Notes under the pieces: model-generated
What the model was told of the DNA's origin: nothing
The model's input: the letters and a program-made list of their open reading frames with translations, nothing else
The model's database searches: none
Position numbers and translations under genes: made by a program
Assembly (NCBI GenBank): GCA_003049465.1
Contig: PYSS01000063.1
Coordinates: forward strand, 130,248 to 194,247
Origin: Magnaporthiopsis rhizophila
Taxonomy: Eukaryota; Ascomycota; Sordariomycetes; Magnaporthales; Magnaporthaceae
Direction: 5' to 3'
Length of the DNA stretch: 64,000 nt
Shown here: positions 46,393-57,350 of the stretch, one piece after another
Layout: the number at the start of each line of letters is the position of its first letter
How positions within the stretch are numbered: position 1 is the first letter of the stretch

Positions 46393-48743
46393 ATGTCAAC
46401 CACAACATACTCAGTAACTATGGCAGAGTTGAAGGAGCCGCCACATACAAGCATGTGGGCGCCCAACTACGCAACCCCCGTCCACATGCAGACAAGCCGC
46501 TTTGCCCACCACGGCGTGGACTCCAGCAGCATGCCCGGCCCGGGGACGGCGGCGCCTCCGTATCAGGCGGCACGCCCTCGAAACCCCAGCGTGGACGCGC
46601 ACCAGTACCCGTACAGCCGGTACTCGCAAGAGGACGCCGACGCGTACGACAGGCAGCACCATCAGGCCCACCCGCAGCACTCCCTAACGTCGCACCACAG
46701 CTACCCTAACCTCAAGAGGCCGTACTCGCACACGGAGCAGGCGCCCTACACCGAGATGGTGCAGGACCTGCGGGACGACGGCTCCAAGCTGAGCGTCAAC
46801 CACGACCAGAAGCTGCTGTCCTTCAAGCGCGTGCCCGAGAAGCACACCATCCTCGACCAGCACGGCCGCGTCCAGGTTCTCGACATGTCGGCTCAGCTCC
46901 ACGGCATGTTCTTCCTGTCCGAGATGCCGTCCAGCACGCCCGACGGCTCCGTCCTCCAGCCCGAGCTGACGTGCTACCGCCGCAATCTCTTCCAAATCAG
47001 CGGCTCGCTCTGGACCCCCAAGGGCCAGCTGTCCGTCGTCACCGAGACGGGCGAGACGGTCCCCGTCAGCAGCACCGAGGTCACCATCTCGGCCATCGAG
47101 TCCGTCGACGGCCACTCGGTCCGCCTCATCGTGATCCCGTGGAAGACCCCGCCGCCGAACTCGCCCGAGCTCAACCCTGGCCCTGATCAGGAGCCGACGT
47201 CGCTTCCGCTGATCCCCTTTGGCGACGAGGGACACCCCGAGGCAGCAGGAGAGTGCGCCGTCTACCCGATCGGGTGGCGACGACTTCAGTTCAGAATGTA
47301 AGTTGCGGCATCGCATCTAACCAAACCGCTTGATTTTTAGTATAAACGGTGCGCTGACAATGTGTTTCTTCTAGCGCAACTGCGAACAACGGGAGGAGAA
47401 AGGAACTGCAGCAGCACTTTGTTCTCCACCTCAAGGTGATTGGCACCCTGACGAACGGCAACAAGGTCGTGATGGCCGAGTCGACGACAGCCCCCATCGT
47501 GGTGCGAGGAAGGAGCCCCCGCAACTTCCAGGCCCGCAAGGAGATCCCATTGTTGGGCTCGAGTGCCGGCTCCCGCGGTCAGGCGCTCGTGGAGACGGGC
47601 ATGGGCATCGTGGCTGGGCCCCTCACTATGAAGCCCTCGGACAAGTCTAGGTCACTTACGATGGACCTGCCGCGCACTGCATTCACATTCACCGCTGGTG
47701 GCCCCAAGATGCCACCCAGCCCAATGACAATGCGATCCAAGTAAGCCGCAAAACCCTACGAGCGAGAATTGCTTTCCACCATCGGGATCCCCTGTGCTGA
47801 CCAAATGTCCCTCTTCCTTCCACCACACAGCTCCTACCCCGCGTCATGGAACCCAACACATGTGGCACCAGGCCCGGGAGCCTATCCTGCGACGACCATG
47901 TCCGCGGCCGACCATTACCCGCACAAGCTGCCGCTCTCGGGAGCCAACAGCTTCACGACCGAGCCGCAGGAGTTGGGCCAGCCGACCTCCATGCCTGCCA
48001 TGCAGCTCTCGCTCGCAGCCCCAGACCACACCCAGCAGCCGCCCATCCGGACGCAGTACGCCTATGTCCCCTCGGGAACCACGGCGCCGCCTCAGCTATC
48101 CATCTCGACGACGGCCGACAACCTTAGCGTTCCGCGCTACGTCGACAGCAACCCGAGGCCGACCAAGAGCCCGCGCCACGGGAGCCACCAATCCATCGGA
48201 TCGGTCGCCCACACCGAGTCGTCGCCCGAGTACAGGTATGGCCCGCCGGCACCGTACGGCAGCGTCAGCAGCAGCACGGCCGACATCAGCCCTCACAGCC
48301 AGCACCCGCCGACCCCTTACTCTCAGGCGGGCGTTGGAGGCAATGGCACCAGCTCGGACGCAGGGACTCCTTCGCTTCCCCACGTGTCCTCAGCACCCGG
48401 CGCCCAGGCCTCGACCGTGTCCGCAGGCCCTCACAACACCGGGCCCGGCTCCAACCCGCCATCGGCCTCTGCGGTCAACGGGACGGCCAGGGACTACTTT
48501 CCGCCGACCACGTCGTGGACCACAACGGCCGGTGAGGCCCCAGCGACCACCGTCTCGTACACCAACGGCGACAGCTCCAGGCCCTATGCCTATCCAGAGT
48601 ACAAGCCGGGCACTTCGCCAGGAATCCTCAAGAGCGAGCCCCAGCCACAGGCGCAGCACGCAGCCGCTCCCCCGCCACCGTACTCGGCAACCGCCAGGGG
48701 ATCTTTCGACGGCATGAACCACTACTCGTGGAACGCCACATGA
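46393..48743 (+). CDS. vib-1: NDT80/PhoG-family transcription regulator VIB-1
   Basis: Three exons, 46393-47297, 47375-47740 and 47831-48743, join in phase to 727 aa; the introns are 77 and 90 bp. The NDT80/PhoG DNA-binding domain spans about 135-345: SVNHDQKLLSFKRVPEKHTI, MSAQLHGMFFLSEMP, PELTCYRRNLFQISGS and PIGWRRLQFRIATANNG, the last crossing intron 1. The following ARKEIPLLGSSAGSRGQALV segment identifies the VIB-1/XprG group rather than meiotic NDT80. The N-terminus is His- and Tyr-rich; the C-terminal 300 residues are Pro/Ser/Thr-rich and disordered, ending NHYSWNAT. In Neurospora VIB-1 is needed for heterokaryon-incompatibility cell death, secreted proteases and full cellulase induction (established). 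The ATG at 46393 is the first in frame; a second ATG lies nine codons later. Confidence 0.94.
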
Positions 48744-50568
48744 AGTCTGCTTTCTCGGCCTTAATTCTCCTCCCCCCTCACCTGATCCAAATTCCTTCGT
48801 CTGTCCGACATGGCCCACGCCCCAACGACGACGAGGACAGAGTGTAATATAGTGCTACGACCTCATCTTTACCCACCACTAGTGCGCGGTCGCATCGTTC
48901 ACCTCCATTATTTACTTTTTTTTGTCCCTGTTTTTCACTTTTACGACCGACTGGACCGCTTCACCTCCTGCTTCAATCCTCTCCTACCGTCTTGGATCCG
49001 GCGTTCATCATCATTCTGCTCTTTTGCTTTATCCTTCGGACGGTGGTCCCCGGCCATGGACGCATCCCCTACTTCTACCAACAATTCTTTTGTTTTGTTT
49101 TGTTTTGTTTTGTTTCATCCCTCCGCTTACTCACCTCTCCTTCACCAGGCTCAAAAACGGTCAAAAACCAATATTCAAAAGGACTACGGACCATAGGGGC
49201 CTGTGGCATGTATGTAACATATATGGGTTTATTTTGGGGACATACTAGTCTCGCTTCCCAGGCGCATCTTTTTTTCCTGTTTCAGTATGGAGGAGGATTT
49301 TCGGTGGTGGTAAGGCAGGGGATGGATGGCCAACGTGGCATAGGAAGGATGATGGTTGACTGGGAAGTGGGAGGCCTTTTTATTTTTATGTGCGGTTTAT
49401 TGTTCTTATACCCCTTTTTTCTAACCAACAACAATCTTGGTTGTTCATTTTGTTTTATATCTATTTTCTTCACTCCCTTGGAGGCGTGGCCCCTCGTGGC
49501 TTGAACATTGTTTTTTTTTTCTGGAGTTCAACAGGCGCACGGTTTCAAGTCATCATCTCGACAAGTATCCTGCCCGCCTCATTTCCCATTATCTTTGCCC
49601 ATCCAAAACACTGGCCTCGGGCGGCAGGACACTGGCAGATTGCAAAGTCTGTTGAGGGGTGATCTTATCTTAGGAGAGTGCGAGGCTGTGCTCCTCCGCT
49701 TTGCTTCGTGGACTCCGTCGCGCCGAGGGAGTATTGGCAAGGGAGCATATGTACGCACGATAGCACGAATGTACCTAATAATGATAATGGAACCATGTTC
49801 GCAAAATGATACGGGGCTCGTGGACGCGATACTGATACTTTCAACGGTCACGCCTGGGTAGTGGCGTCGGGTCTAAATCAAGCCCCACAACTTTGGCACA
49901 AGCGCCGGCAGCCACGTGCCGCATTGCCCAGCCACAGGGACATCCGAAAAACTCTAATCCAATCGACGATTAGTCGAGGTATCACCGCTTCCCCGCGTGA
50001 ATAGATTGAGAGCCACACCACACCACCCATCCCAGAAGAACCCGGAGGGAACGTCGCAGGTGCCACCGTTTTTTTCTTTTCCATTCCCCTTCCATCCCCT
50101 ATCATCGGCTTGCCGCCACCACTACCACCACACCTTTGCTACGAATGGCATTTCTCCCGACGGACTACGCTCCAACGCTCCGGAAATTGCTGTGGGTGTG
50201 GTATCGTCGCAACCGCTACTCCGAGAGCTGTCCACCCGTTAGACCTTCATCTCTTTTGTGCAAAAAATAGCCTGTGCGGGGAAGGGGCGTGTGCGTCTAC
50301 ACAAAAAGCCGTCGGCTCAACCAGAGTCCCATTTCTGTCTTGACGAGGCTGGGCCGGCGGAACGAGCTTGGCCTGCCTTTCTGCCTGCTTGCCTTACCAA
50401 ACCCGGAGGCTGGAACCGGGCTTAAAACAAAAGACATTCCGCGACTGTCCGGATTGAGGGGTTGCTTGCGAGTTTCCGCACCGCTAGCCCGCAGCTGCTT
50501 GTACAGGGGAGGGAGGGGTGGAAGGACAGAGTGTCTCCGGGACGACGGAGAGGCGGCTCGACAGCATC
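48744..50568. other. Intergenic region between vib-1 and the DUF2011 gene
   Basis: The left part should be the vib-1 3' untranslated region; the sequence is T-rich with a (TTTTG)n repeat at 49088-49115. The right part should be the DUF2011 promoter. No further exon recognised. The frame open from 50274 into the DUF2011 exon has no supporting motif before the splice site at 50669. Confidence 0.6.
49088..49115. repeat. (TTTTG)n microsatellite
   Basis: Five TTTTG pentamers downstream of the vib-1 stop codon. Confidence 0.9.
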
Positions 50569-51488
50569 ATGCTATACCTTCCACAAACCAAACGGTACGT
50601 CGTGCCGCTCCAGATCAAAGACCCGAAAACGTTTTGGCTAACACAGCAGCGCGAGTGCGGCTCCACAGGGTGAGGAGAGAGAAGCTGTACGACTCCGGGT
50701 CTGGGTCCGAGTCCGAACCAGATGGCACAGAAGATGCCACCGCTGCTCGGGCAAAGCTGCGGAAACACCTCTCCTCGCTCCTCTGCTTCGCCGTCACTCC
50801 AGCGTCGACTGTTGAGGAAGACCCTGGCGAGGACCGGGCCGCCGAGCCGGCCGAGGAGGTGTTTGAGTTCAAGCTCTTTTCGGCACCCAAGGCTGCCGGG
50901 CTGTCGGCGCCCATCACCAAGGTCGTGCTCGCCCCTGCCGACACCGCCGCCGACCAGGCGGGCGACGGATCTGCCGATGGCGGCGGCTTCGTGGTGCCCC
51001 GGCGGCCGCTGAGCCACTACGTCGCGCCGGAGCCGAGCGCGGAGCAGAGGGCGCAGTGGGAGATGTCGGCCGTCACGGGCGAGGAGGTCCTGGCAAGGTC
51101 CACGCAGCGCTGCTGGGGATTTGAGAAGCCCTGGAGGCTGACCAGGATCGTCATCTCGGCGGACGTGGGCGGGAAATGCAGTGGCGGCTCCAAGACTAAC
51201 ACTGCAACTGCTGCTGTTGGTGCGGCCAACGGCTCGTTCACTGACGCAGCTGGAGAAAGCAAGAAGAAGCGGCCGGGCAAGCGGAGAAGGATAGCGATGA
51301 GGGTCAAGGCCAAGGCGCTCGAAGAGAAGCAGGCAAAGCTGCAGACCAAGGAGGAGCACCTCCGCGAGAAGAAGAAGCGGCTCAACCGCGAGAAGCAGCT
51401 CAAGAGGAGACAAAAGGAGAGGGAACGGAAACGGGCGCTGCGGGGCGAGGCTGCCGACGGTGGTGGCACGGAGGCGGCGGGCGGCTAG
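50569..51488 (+). CDS. DUF2011-family basic protein, function unknown
   Basis: Two exons, 50569-50594 (only 26 bp) and 50669-51488, give 281 aa; the intron is 74 bp (GTACGT to CACAG). The join yields MLYLPQTKRVRREKLYDSGS, which resembles the start of DUF2011 proteins. An acidic Ser/Glu stretch follows, then the conserved body with FKLFSAP and RCWGFEKPWRLTRIV. From about residue 205 the protein is very basic (KKKRPGKRRR) and ends in a predicted charged helix rich in Lys, Arg, Glu and Gln (about 225-270). This layout suggests a nuclear or nucleolar protein, but that is inference; no activity is known to me for the family. An alternative is translation from an upstream start in the single long frame open from 50274, which lacks similarity before the splice site. 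Confidence 0.75.
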
Positions 51489-51961
51489 GAATTCTGGACC
51501 GTGAGAGCACTGTTAATGCTGAATGGTCTCGCCCTGCCTTCACATAGGTACCTACCTACCTACCTACCTAGATATGATCCAACGAGTTGTCATTTGTCCG
51601 AGGAGACAGACGTACCAGGAGGAGCTGAGCAGGGCGACGCCACATCTGCCAGCTATGCACAGCCACAGCCCACGCGCCACAGAATGACACGACACATGCA
51701 AATGACCCTGGTCAGCCCGAAACCTGAAACAGGGCCTGCATCCATAATCCATAAGCTGCCACCAGCAAGCTGGCAGCCCTACCACTCAACCCGCCAGCTC
51801 GGCTACTCACTCTCGCAGCTACGACACGGAGTCCCGACCTCTACCTCGCCAGCCGCCTGTGATTTGTCCCGAGCCAACTGCAGGGCGGGGTGTGCTGCTC
51901 GGTATATGCGCCCGCACCTGCAGCTCCGTAAAAGCTTCCTGTCGCCCGCCTCGTTTCCCTC

Positions 51962-51997
<36 letters not shown>

Positions 51998-52009
51998 NGG
52001 TCTTTCAAG

Positions 52010-52045
<36 letters not shown>

Positions 52046-52066
52046 AACCCCAAGCGGTGGCCAGCC
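51489..52066. promoter_or_regulatory. Intergenic region upstream of CAX4
   Basis: These 578 bp lie between two genes in the same direction. A (CCTA)n run at about 51548-51570 follows the DUF2011 stop. Two A runs of 33 and 34 bases with an N at 51998 end about 24 bases before the CAX4 start, so the leader sequence is partly unresolved. Confidence 0.6.
51964..52043. repeat. Double poly(A) tract with one N, just before the CAX4 start
   Basis: A33 (51964-51996) and A34 (52010-52043) flank a short CNGGTCTTTCAAG spacer. Their lengths are probably not exact in the assembly. Confidence 0.93.
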
Positions 52067-53171
52067 ATGGCCGCAGACACGGCGCCCCTCGCCTCGCTCT
52101 CCCTGACGCACGTCTACTATGTGAGTTGGCCTTGCATTGTACCTGCATCTGCAACCACGATCCTGCAATGCTGCCGCCCGCTTCCCCAACAGCCAGCCGA
52201 GACATGCAAAAAGGAGCGAGCCGAGCATGAGCCCCCCACAGGCTGACTTTTGCCAACGATAAAAAACTCACCAAAAATAGGACCCCTCCGACCCAGTATC
52301 CTACGCCTGCGCCTGGCTGGCCCTGGTGCCCCAGGCGCTCTGCGTCGTCTACGCGACCCTGATCTGGTCCTCGCGCGAGGCCGAGGTCGCCCTCATGTTC
52401 GCCGGCCAGCTCGCCTGCGAGGCCGTCAACTTTGCCCTCAAGCGCCTGATCAAGGAGGAGAGGCCGCGCCGCATCCACGGCAAGGGCTACGGCATGCCCT
52501 CGTCGCACGCCCAGTTCGTCGCCTTTTGGGCCCTCAGCCTCGCCCTTTTCCTCCTCGTCAGGCACCGTCCCCGCGACAGTCGTACCGCCGCCGCCGCCGC
52601 CGCAGCATCCAAGGGCAAGAGCAGCATAGGTAGCCAAGAAAAAGAGAAAGAGACGGCAGCGGCAGCAGAGGACGACAAGGTGGCAGCCAAATCCCCTCCC
52701 GCAACAGCGGCCGCCGCGGCCTGGGAGCGCTGGCGGCAGGCCCAGAGCGACCTGCAGGAGCTGTACGGCCTGGACCGCTACCCGCACCGGCCCTGGTCCG
52801 TGCCCGAGCGCCTGGCCGCGTCCGCCGTCGCTTTTGTGCTCGCCGCCCTGGTGGCCTGGAGCCGCGTGTACCTGGGCTACCACACGACGCGCCAGGTCCT
52901 GGTGGGCTTGGCCGCCGGCCTGGCCAGCGCGGCTGCCTGGTTCGCCGCCACGGCCGCCGCCCGCGCCTGCGGCCTGCTCGACTGGGCTGTCGCCTTGCCC
53001 GCCGCCCGCCTGCTGCGCCTGCGCGACCTCGTCGTCGAGGAGGACCTGTGCCAGGCCGGATGGGAGAAGTGGGAGGAGAGGAGGCGCGTGCGCGCTGCGG
53101 AAGTTGCTGCTGGTGATGGTGATGGTGCTGGTGCTGGTGCTGGTGCCGCGAGGAGGAGCAAGAAGGCATGA
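52067..53171 (+). CDS. CAX4: Dolichyldiphosphatase (CAX4/CWH8 type, PAP2 superfamily)
   Basis: Two exons, 52067-52120 and 52281-53171, give 314 aa; the intron is 160 bp (GTGAGT to TAG). The joined start reads THVYYDPSDPVSYACAWLAL, as in dolichyldiphosphatases. All three PAP2 motifs are present: K72-x6-R79-P80, P91-S-S-H94 and S212-R213-x5-H219. Four to five hydrophobic helices place it in the ER membrane with a lumenal active site. The enzyme recycles dolichyl diphosphate released by oligosaccharyltransferase to dolichyl phosphate for N-glycosylation (family knowledge). An Ala-, Lys- and Glu-rich insert of about 50 residues (120-170) separates motifs 2 and 3 and is longer than expected. The C-terminus ends in a short Gly/Ala run and a KK-containing tail. 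The start is a strong-context ATG directly after an unresolved poly(A) stretch. Confidence 0.93.
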
Positions 53172-54565
53172 GCTGGGAGGAAGAACTGAAGAAAAAAAAA
53201 AAAAAAAACCTGCCGAGAAGCATCATGTTCCATCTTTGTGTGCATACTCCTTGGCGCACTTTGCAATCTGAAACGGCTGTTTTCTTATCTCTTTCACGAG
53301 CTTCATTACAGCATGCTCGTGTAAAATTGCATTTTCGTTCACTTGGCATGATATATACATAACCTCATGGCTCAGTCCAGTCTAGCCGCCTTCTTGTCCT
53401 TTTCCACCCAGCCGCCATCATCTGCTCAGGTATCTCGTATATACGGCCCAGGCAAACCCATTGTTTGACCATCTCCCCATCGGCACCGAGATTGGTCGCA
53501 TGTACAATAGGAAATAACCAAGAAAATCGTGGATTGTTGAAAATCGTGAGCCAGGGAAAGTAAAGCGTAAAGGGTAAAGAAACAAGTGTGATCCCAGACG
53601 CTTTCCTGCCTCTAAAAACGCCTCGCCGTTCATGTGTGTACGCGATTGCCAAAGCGGTTGCGGCCCCCTCCAAGTGCAGAGAACAGAAAGGAATCAAGGG
53701 AAAGGGTTGAGGGGTCAAGGTATGGACAGTGATGGCTGTGATGATGAGAAACGAGAGGACCCGGCCAAAGTGCAAGTGCGGTGAACGGCCCCCAAATGTC
53801 TGCTCGGACCACGTGGCAATGGGAAGAGATGATGCAAAGAAAACATGGAGTGGCAAGAAGAAAAAAGAAAACTTGTCTTCGTGGTAGTAGTAGTAAAACA
53901 GGTTCCGAGAGCAGGGGATTTGAACAAACAACAATCCCAAACTCTCAAAACATCATCAAGACGTCCGTTGGACCCATTTCCATCCCCTCCCCTCCTCCCC
54001 AAATTATAAAAGATGGCTCCCACCTTCCCTTCCTAGGTGCTCATAGATGATACAACTATGGCTGGAGCCTCCCTCCCCAAGTCCCAGTCCCAGGATGGCG
54101 GGAATGGAGGGAATCGATCCAACCAGCCTACATACACACACACACACACACACACTTTTATCCTCCTGCCCGTTGTCCGTCATCCCTTTCGTCTCCACCT
54201 GGAGAAAAAGAAGAGAGAGAAAAAAAAAAGTAGGAGACAAAAAAAGTGTCGATGTACCCTTTTTTTTCTTGACCTTCCATACACACAACAACAACCGTAC
54301 CCCAGCCAGCCAGCCCCCGATACATAAAAGAGAGAAGGAGGAAAGAATGACGGAAGAGGAGAAAAAGAAGAACACCGTATGTAATATGCAGTATATGTAA
54401 TTCGCCGAAGCAGGGCCCCCCCCATCCGCATCCCCAAGAGGAAAAAGGGAAAAAAAAAAAAAAAGACGAGGCCAAAACAACTCGCTATACCCGCTTGAAT
54501 GGGCGTGAAAGAAAGAAGTAAGACACAAAAAGACAAAGTAAAACCCACAAAAAGGTCACGACTCA
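53172..54565. other. Convergent intergenic region (CAX4 / receptor-like gene)
   Basis: This 1.4-kb stretch separates two stop codons. It has A runs at about 53192-53207 and 54451-54464 and an AC repeat at 54134-54155. No exon recognised. The 3' untranslated regions of both genes should be here. Confidence 0.65.
54134..54155. repeat. (AC)11 microsatellite
   Basis: Eleven AC units between the two convergent genes. Confidence 0.93.
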
Positions 54566-57320
54566 TCAGATCCAGTCATCGCCGTTGCTCGACTTGGCCG
54601 CGGGAGGGGGTGGGGCCGGGGTGGCGATGGTGGCCTTGCGGGGCGGCGGTGCGGCTCCCCTGACGCTCCTCTGGCTGCCCGTCACGCTGCGGAGCGTGCT
54701 GCCCTGACCCTGGCCGGGCTGGTTCCCGTGGCTCCTCTGGCTGCCCGTGGCGCTGCGGAGCGTGGCCTGGCTCGGCTGGCTCCTGAGGCTGTTGTTCCTG
54801 TACACGGGCGACGTGAAGCCGACGCCCTTTGGGCTGACGAGCTTGGAGGAGGACTGTTGTGCCCCGCCGTTGGGGCTGTAGACGGTCGGGCTGAGCGTCA
54901 GGAGCGGGCCCGCGCTTTCCTCCTTCTGGATCGCCGACACGGACGTCATGTGCGGCCGCGGGGACGCGACCGGGGCCGGGACCGTCACCGTGACGGGCGA
55001 GCGCTTGGGCTCCTCCACTACTGGCGGTCGCGGCGACGGTGATGGCGGCAGCCGCGGCTGCGGCCTAACCGGCGTCTGAGAGGAGGCCATGACGACGTCG
55101 TCGTCGAGTGAGAACTTGTCCGCGTCGATGTCGGACTCGACTGTGGGCGGCACGTAGACGGCCCTGGTCAGCGGGCTGGGCTTGGGCGCCAGCTTTGGTG
55201 CCTGCAGCTGCAGCGGCGGCGGCTGCGGCTGCGACTGCGGCTGTACTGGAAACGGCCCCGCGCTGTTCCCCGTGCCCATGCCCGTCATGTTGAAGAGCGG
55301 GATGGTGGACATGCGAGCCCCGTCGTCGCCGCCAATGGGAGAGCTGGTGGTGTCGCACGACCGCCTCGGCTCCATGGGCGGTATGTTGTCCAGGTTGGAG
55401 AGGCGCAGGCCCAACTGGACCGTTATGTGGGAGGCGATGGACGAGTCGCGCCTGTGACGGCCCTTGCTCAGCGTCTTCATCGACGGCGGCGGCTTGAGTG
55501 TCGAGAAGTCGAAGCGGTGCGGCTTGACCGCCGTGCCGCCCGTGGCGCTGCCGCCTGGCGAGTACCTGGTTGCGCTGCCGCCTGGTGAGTATGTAGTGGC
55601 GCTGCCGCCTGGTGAGTATGTGGTTGCGGGTAGCAGCAGCGTGCCGGACTGTCTCCTCGACTTTGGCCTGAACACGGACAGCACCGAGGACACGGACCTG
55701 GCCCGGCCGCGAGACTCGCGCCGCCCCGCCGAGTAGGCAGGCCTGTGCGACGGCTTGGGCGCCTGCGGGTACAGCTCGTCCTCCTCCTTAGAGCCGTCGG
55801 GCGTGGACGCTTCGATGTCCTTCTCGTAGCGGCTGACCATGCTGGACTCGCTCTCCATGCGGCGGAGGCCGTTGGGCGACGTGATTCCGTTGTCGCCCGC
55901 GCCGCCGTCGTCGGGCTTCCCGCGGCGGATCTGGGTTTTGAGCTTCTGATGGTCGTCGTCGAACTTTTCCCTAGGGCCGATGGCGCTCATGGTACTTGAC
56001 CGGAGGAACAGGTGCAGCCCGCCCGTCACCACGCCCGACACCTCGGCCACCACCGAGGCGACCACGGACAGGGTCAGGCCCTGGAACCTCGGGTCACGCT
56101 GATCGAAGAAGGACATGTGATAAAAGAAAGGTAGGAGCAGCACCTGTGCGGCTTGTCAGTCCATCTTGAACGAACACCTCGCGCATCTACACCCTTTCAC
56201 CAGGCGTCGGGGATCGGAAGCTCACATTCGAGATGATGGCCAGAGTAAGGTAGTAAACCATCCTCGAGGCATCCACCCGCTCCGTCGGTCCCACGACGGA
56301 TGAACTCTTGAGTTTCATAAAGATGGTGACGACGGAGAGGGTAAGGATAGCCGAAACAACAAGAATAATCACAAAGCATCCGAGTGAGTAGTTCGCCACG
56401 AACCAAAACAGCGAGGCGAAGCAAAATGGGGGCGACGTATCCACGTAGGCCCAGATGAAAGAAGCTAGAGAAGTGGCAGTGACGCCCACCAGGCACAACC
56501 TGATTGCCCAGGGGCCCCGCTTGAGAAATGGCCTGCTCCGGACGGCCCTGAAATACGTCTCGAGGCCGAATATGACCTGGATGGCAGGGACGAGAAAGAG
56601 GGCTGCGATTGATGTTAGCGAGCGGCCAGATCCGACGCAAGTGGGTTTCGATCGAGAATAGAAGAGAGACAAAAACTCACCCGGCAGCATCGCCTGTGCA
56701 ATCATGGCACAGCCGGTGGCAAAGAGTCCCTCCAAGCCGTTCCCTTGGGCCGCAGCAAATATGATGCCTTGAATCGTGATCCCTATCGAGACGAAGAGAG
56801 GGTAGACCTCGGGGGCCGGTACGAAGTTGAGACCATCGCGCCTGTGAGTGAAAGTGCCCAAAGTCAGCACACTCTTGTTCCTTTCTCAACCCGACCATAC
56901 CTCCGTTGATCACAGATCGATGACGCCCCACGGCGGCATCGCAGTCACCCAGCCCAGCCCAGCCCAACCTGAGTCCAGTCCCGTCCAGTCCTGCATCCCG
57001 TACCTGATGGAATAGCCCCTGGTCTTCTTTTCCCTCGAGTAATTCTCCCACAGAATACCAAGCACGGTCGCGAAAGCGGCAATCGTATTAAAGGCGGCCA
57101 ATATTATCGTCGAGGTTCGGATCGATTTGGCGGCGGCGAAGCGGAATTCGTTGATGAGCATCTGCGGGCTCGTCTGGTTCCTCTGCATCTGCAGGAGCTG
57201 CGTCGTCTTGTTGAACGCGACGGTCAGGTTGTCCCGCCGGAGGATCTCGGTCGCCCGGGGTAGAAGCCAGCCGGTGGTGTCCATCTCGAAAGTTCCCACG
57301 TCGTCGTCGTGAAGTGGCAT
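54566..57320 (-). CDS. Seven-helix receptor-like membrane protein with a long disordered tail
   Basis: Four exons, 57320-57004, 56841-56681, 56602-56226 and 56143-54566, join in phase to 810 aa; the introns are 162, 78 and 82 bp. The N-terminus (1-65) has three N-glycosylation sequons (Asn31, 37, 48). Seven hydrophobic helices lie at about 68-92, 116-138, 145-175, 192-213, 218-255, 274-296 and 308-332. About 475 hydrophilic residues follow, rich in Ser, Pro, Arg and Thr, with basic patches and many possible phosphorylation sites. An outside N-terminus, seven helices and a long cytosolic tail suggest a G-protein-coupled-receptor-like protein, but I cannot assign it to a known fungal receptor class. 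The tail has three 9-residue YSPGGSAT repeats (458-486) and two copies of TLRS(A/V)TGSQRS. The start codon lies inside a perfect inverted repeat. The protein ends NGDDWI. Confidence 0.8.
55544..55630 (-). repeat. Three coding tandem repeats of 27 bp
   Basis: Three near-identical 27-bp units encode ATTYSPGGS, ATTYSPGGS and ATRYSPGGS in the cytosolic tail of the receptor-like protein. The high nucleotide identity between units points to recent slippage or unequal crossing-over. Confidence 0.9.
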
Positions 57321-57350
57321 TTATTAAAACGAGCGTGAATGCCACTTCAC
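57309..57350 (-). promoter_or_regulatory. Perfect 13-bp inverted repeat covering the receptor-like gene's start codon
   Basis: GTGAAGTGGCATT (57309-57321) and AATGCCACTTCAC (57338-57350) are exact reverse complements separated by 16 bases. On the coding (minus) strand the 3' arm contains the start codon and the next three codons (ATG CCA CTT CAC). If the transcript begins 5' of position 57350, the mRNA could fold into a 13-bp stem that hides the AUG. It could equally be a DNA site for a dimeric protein. The repeat is seen directly; any role is inference. Confidence 0.8.
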
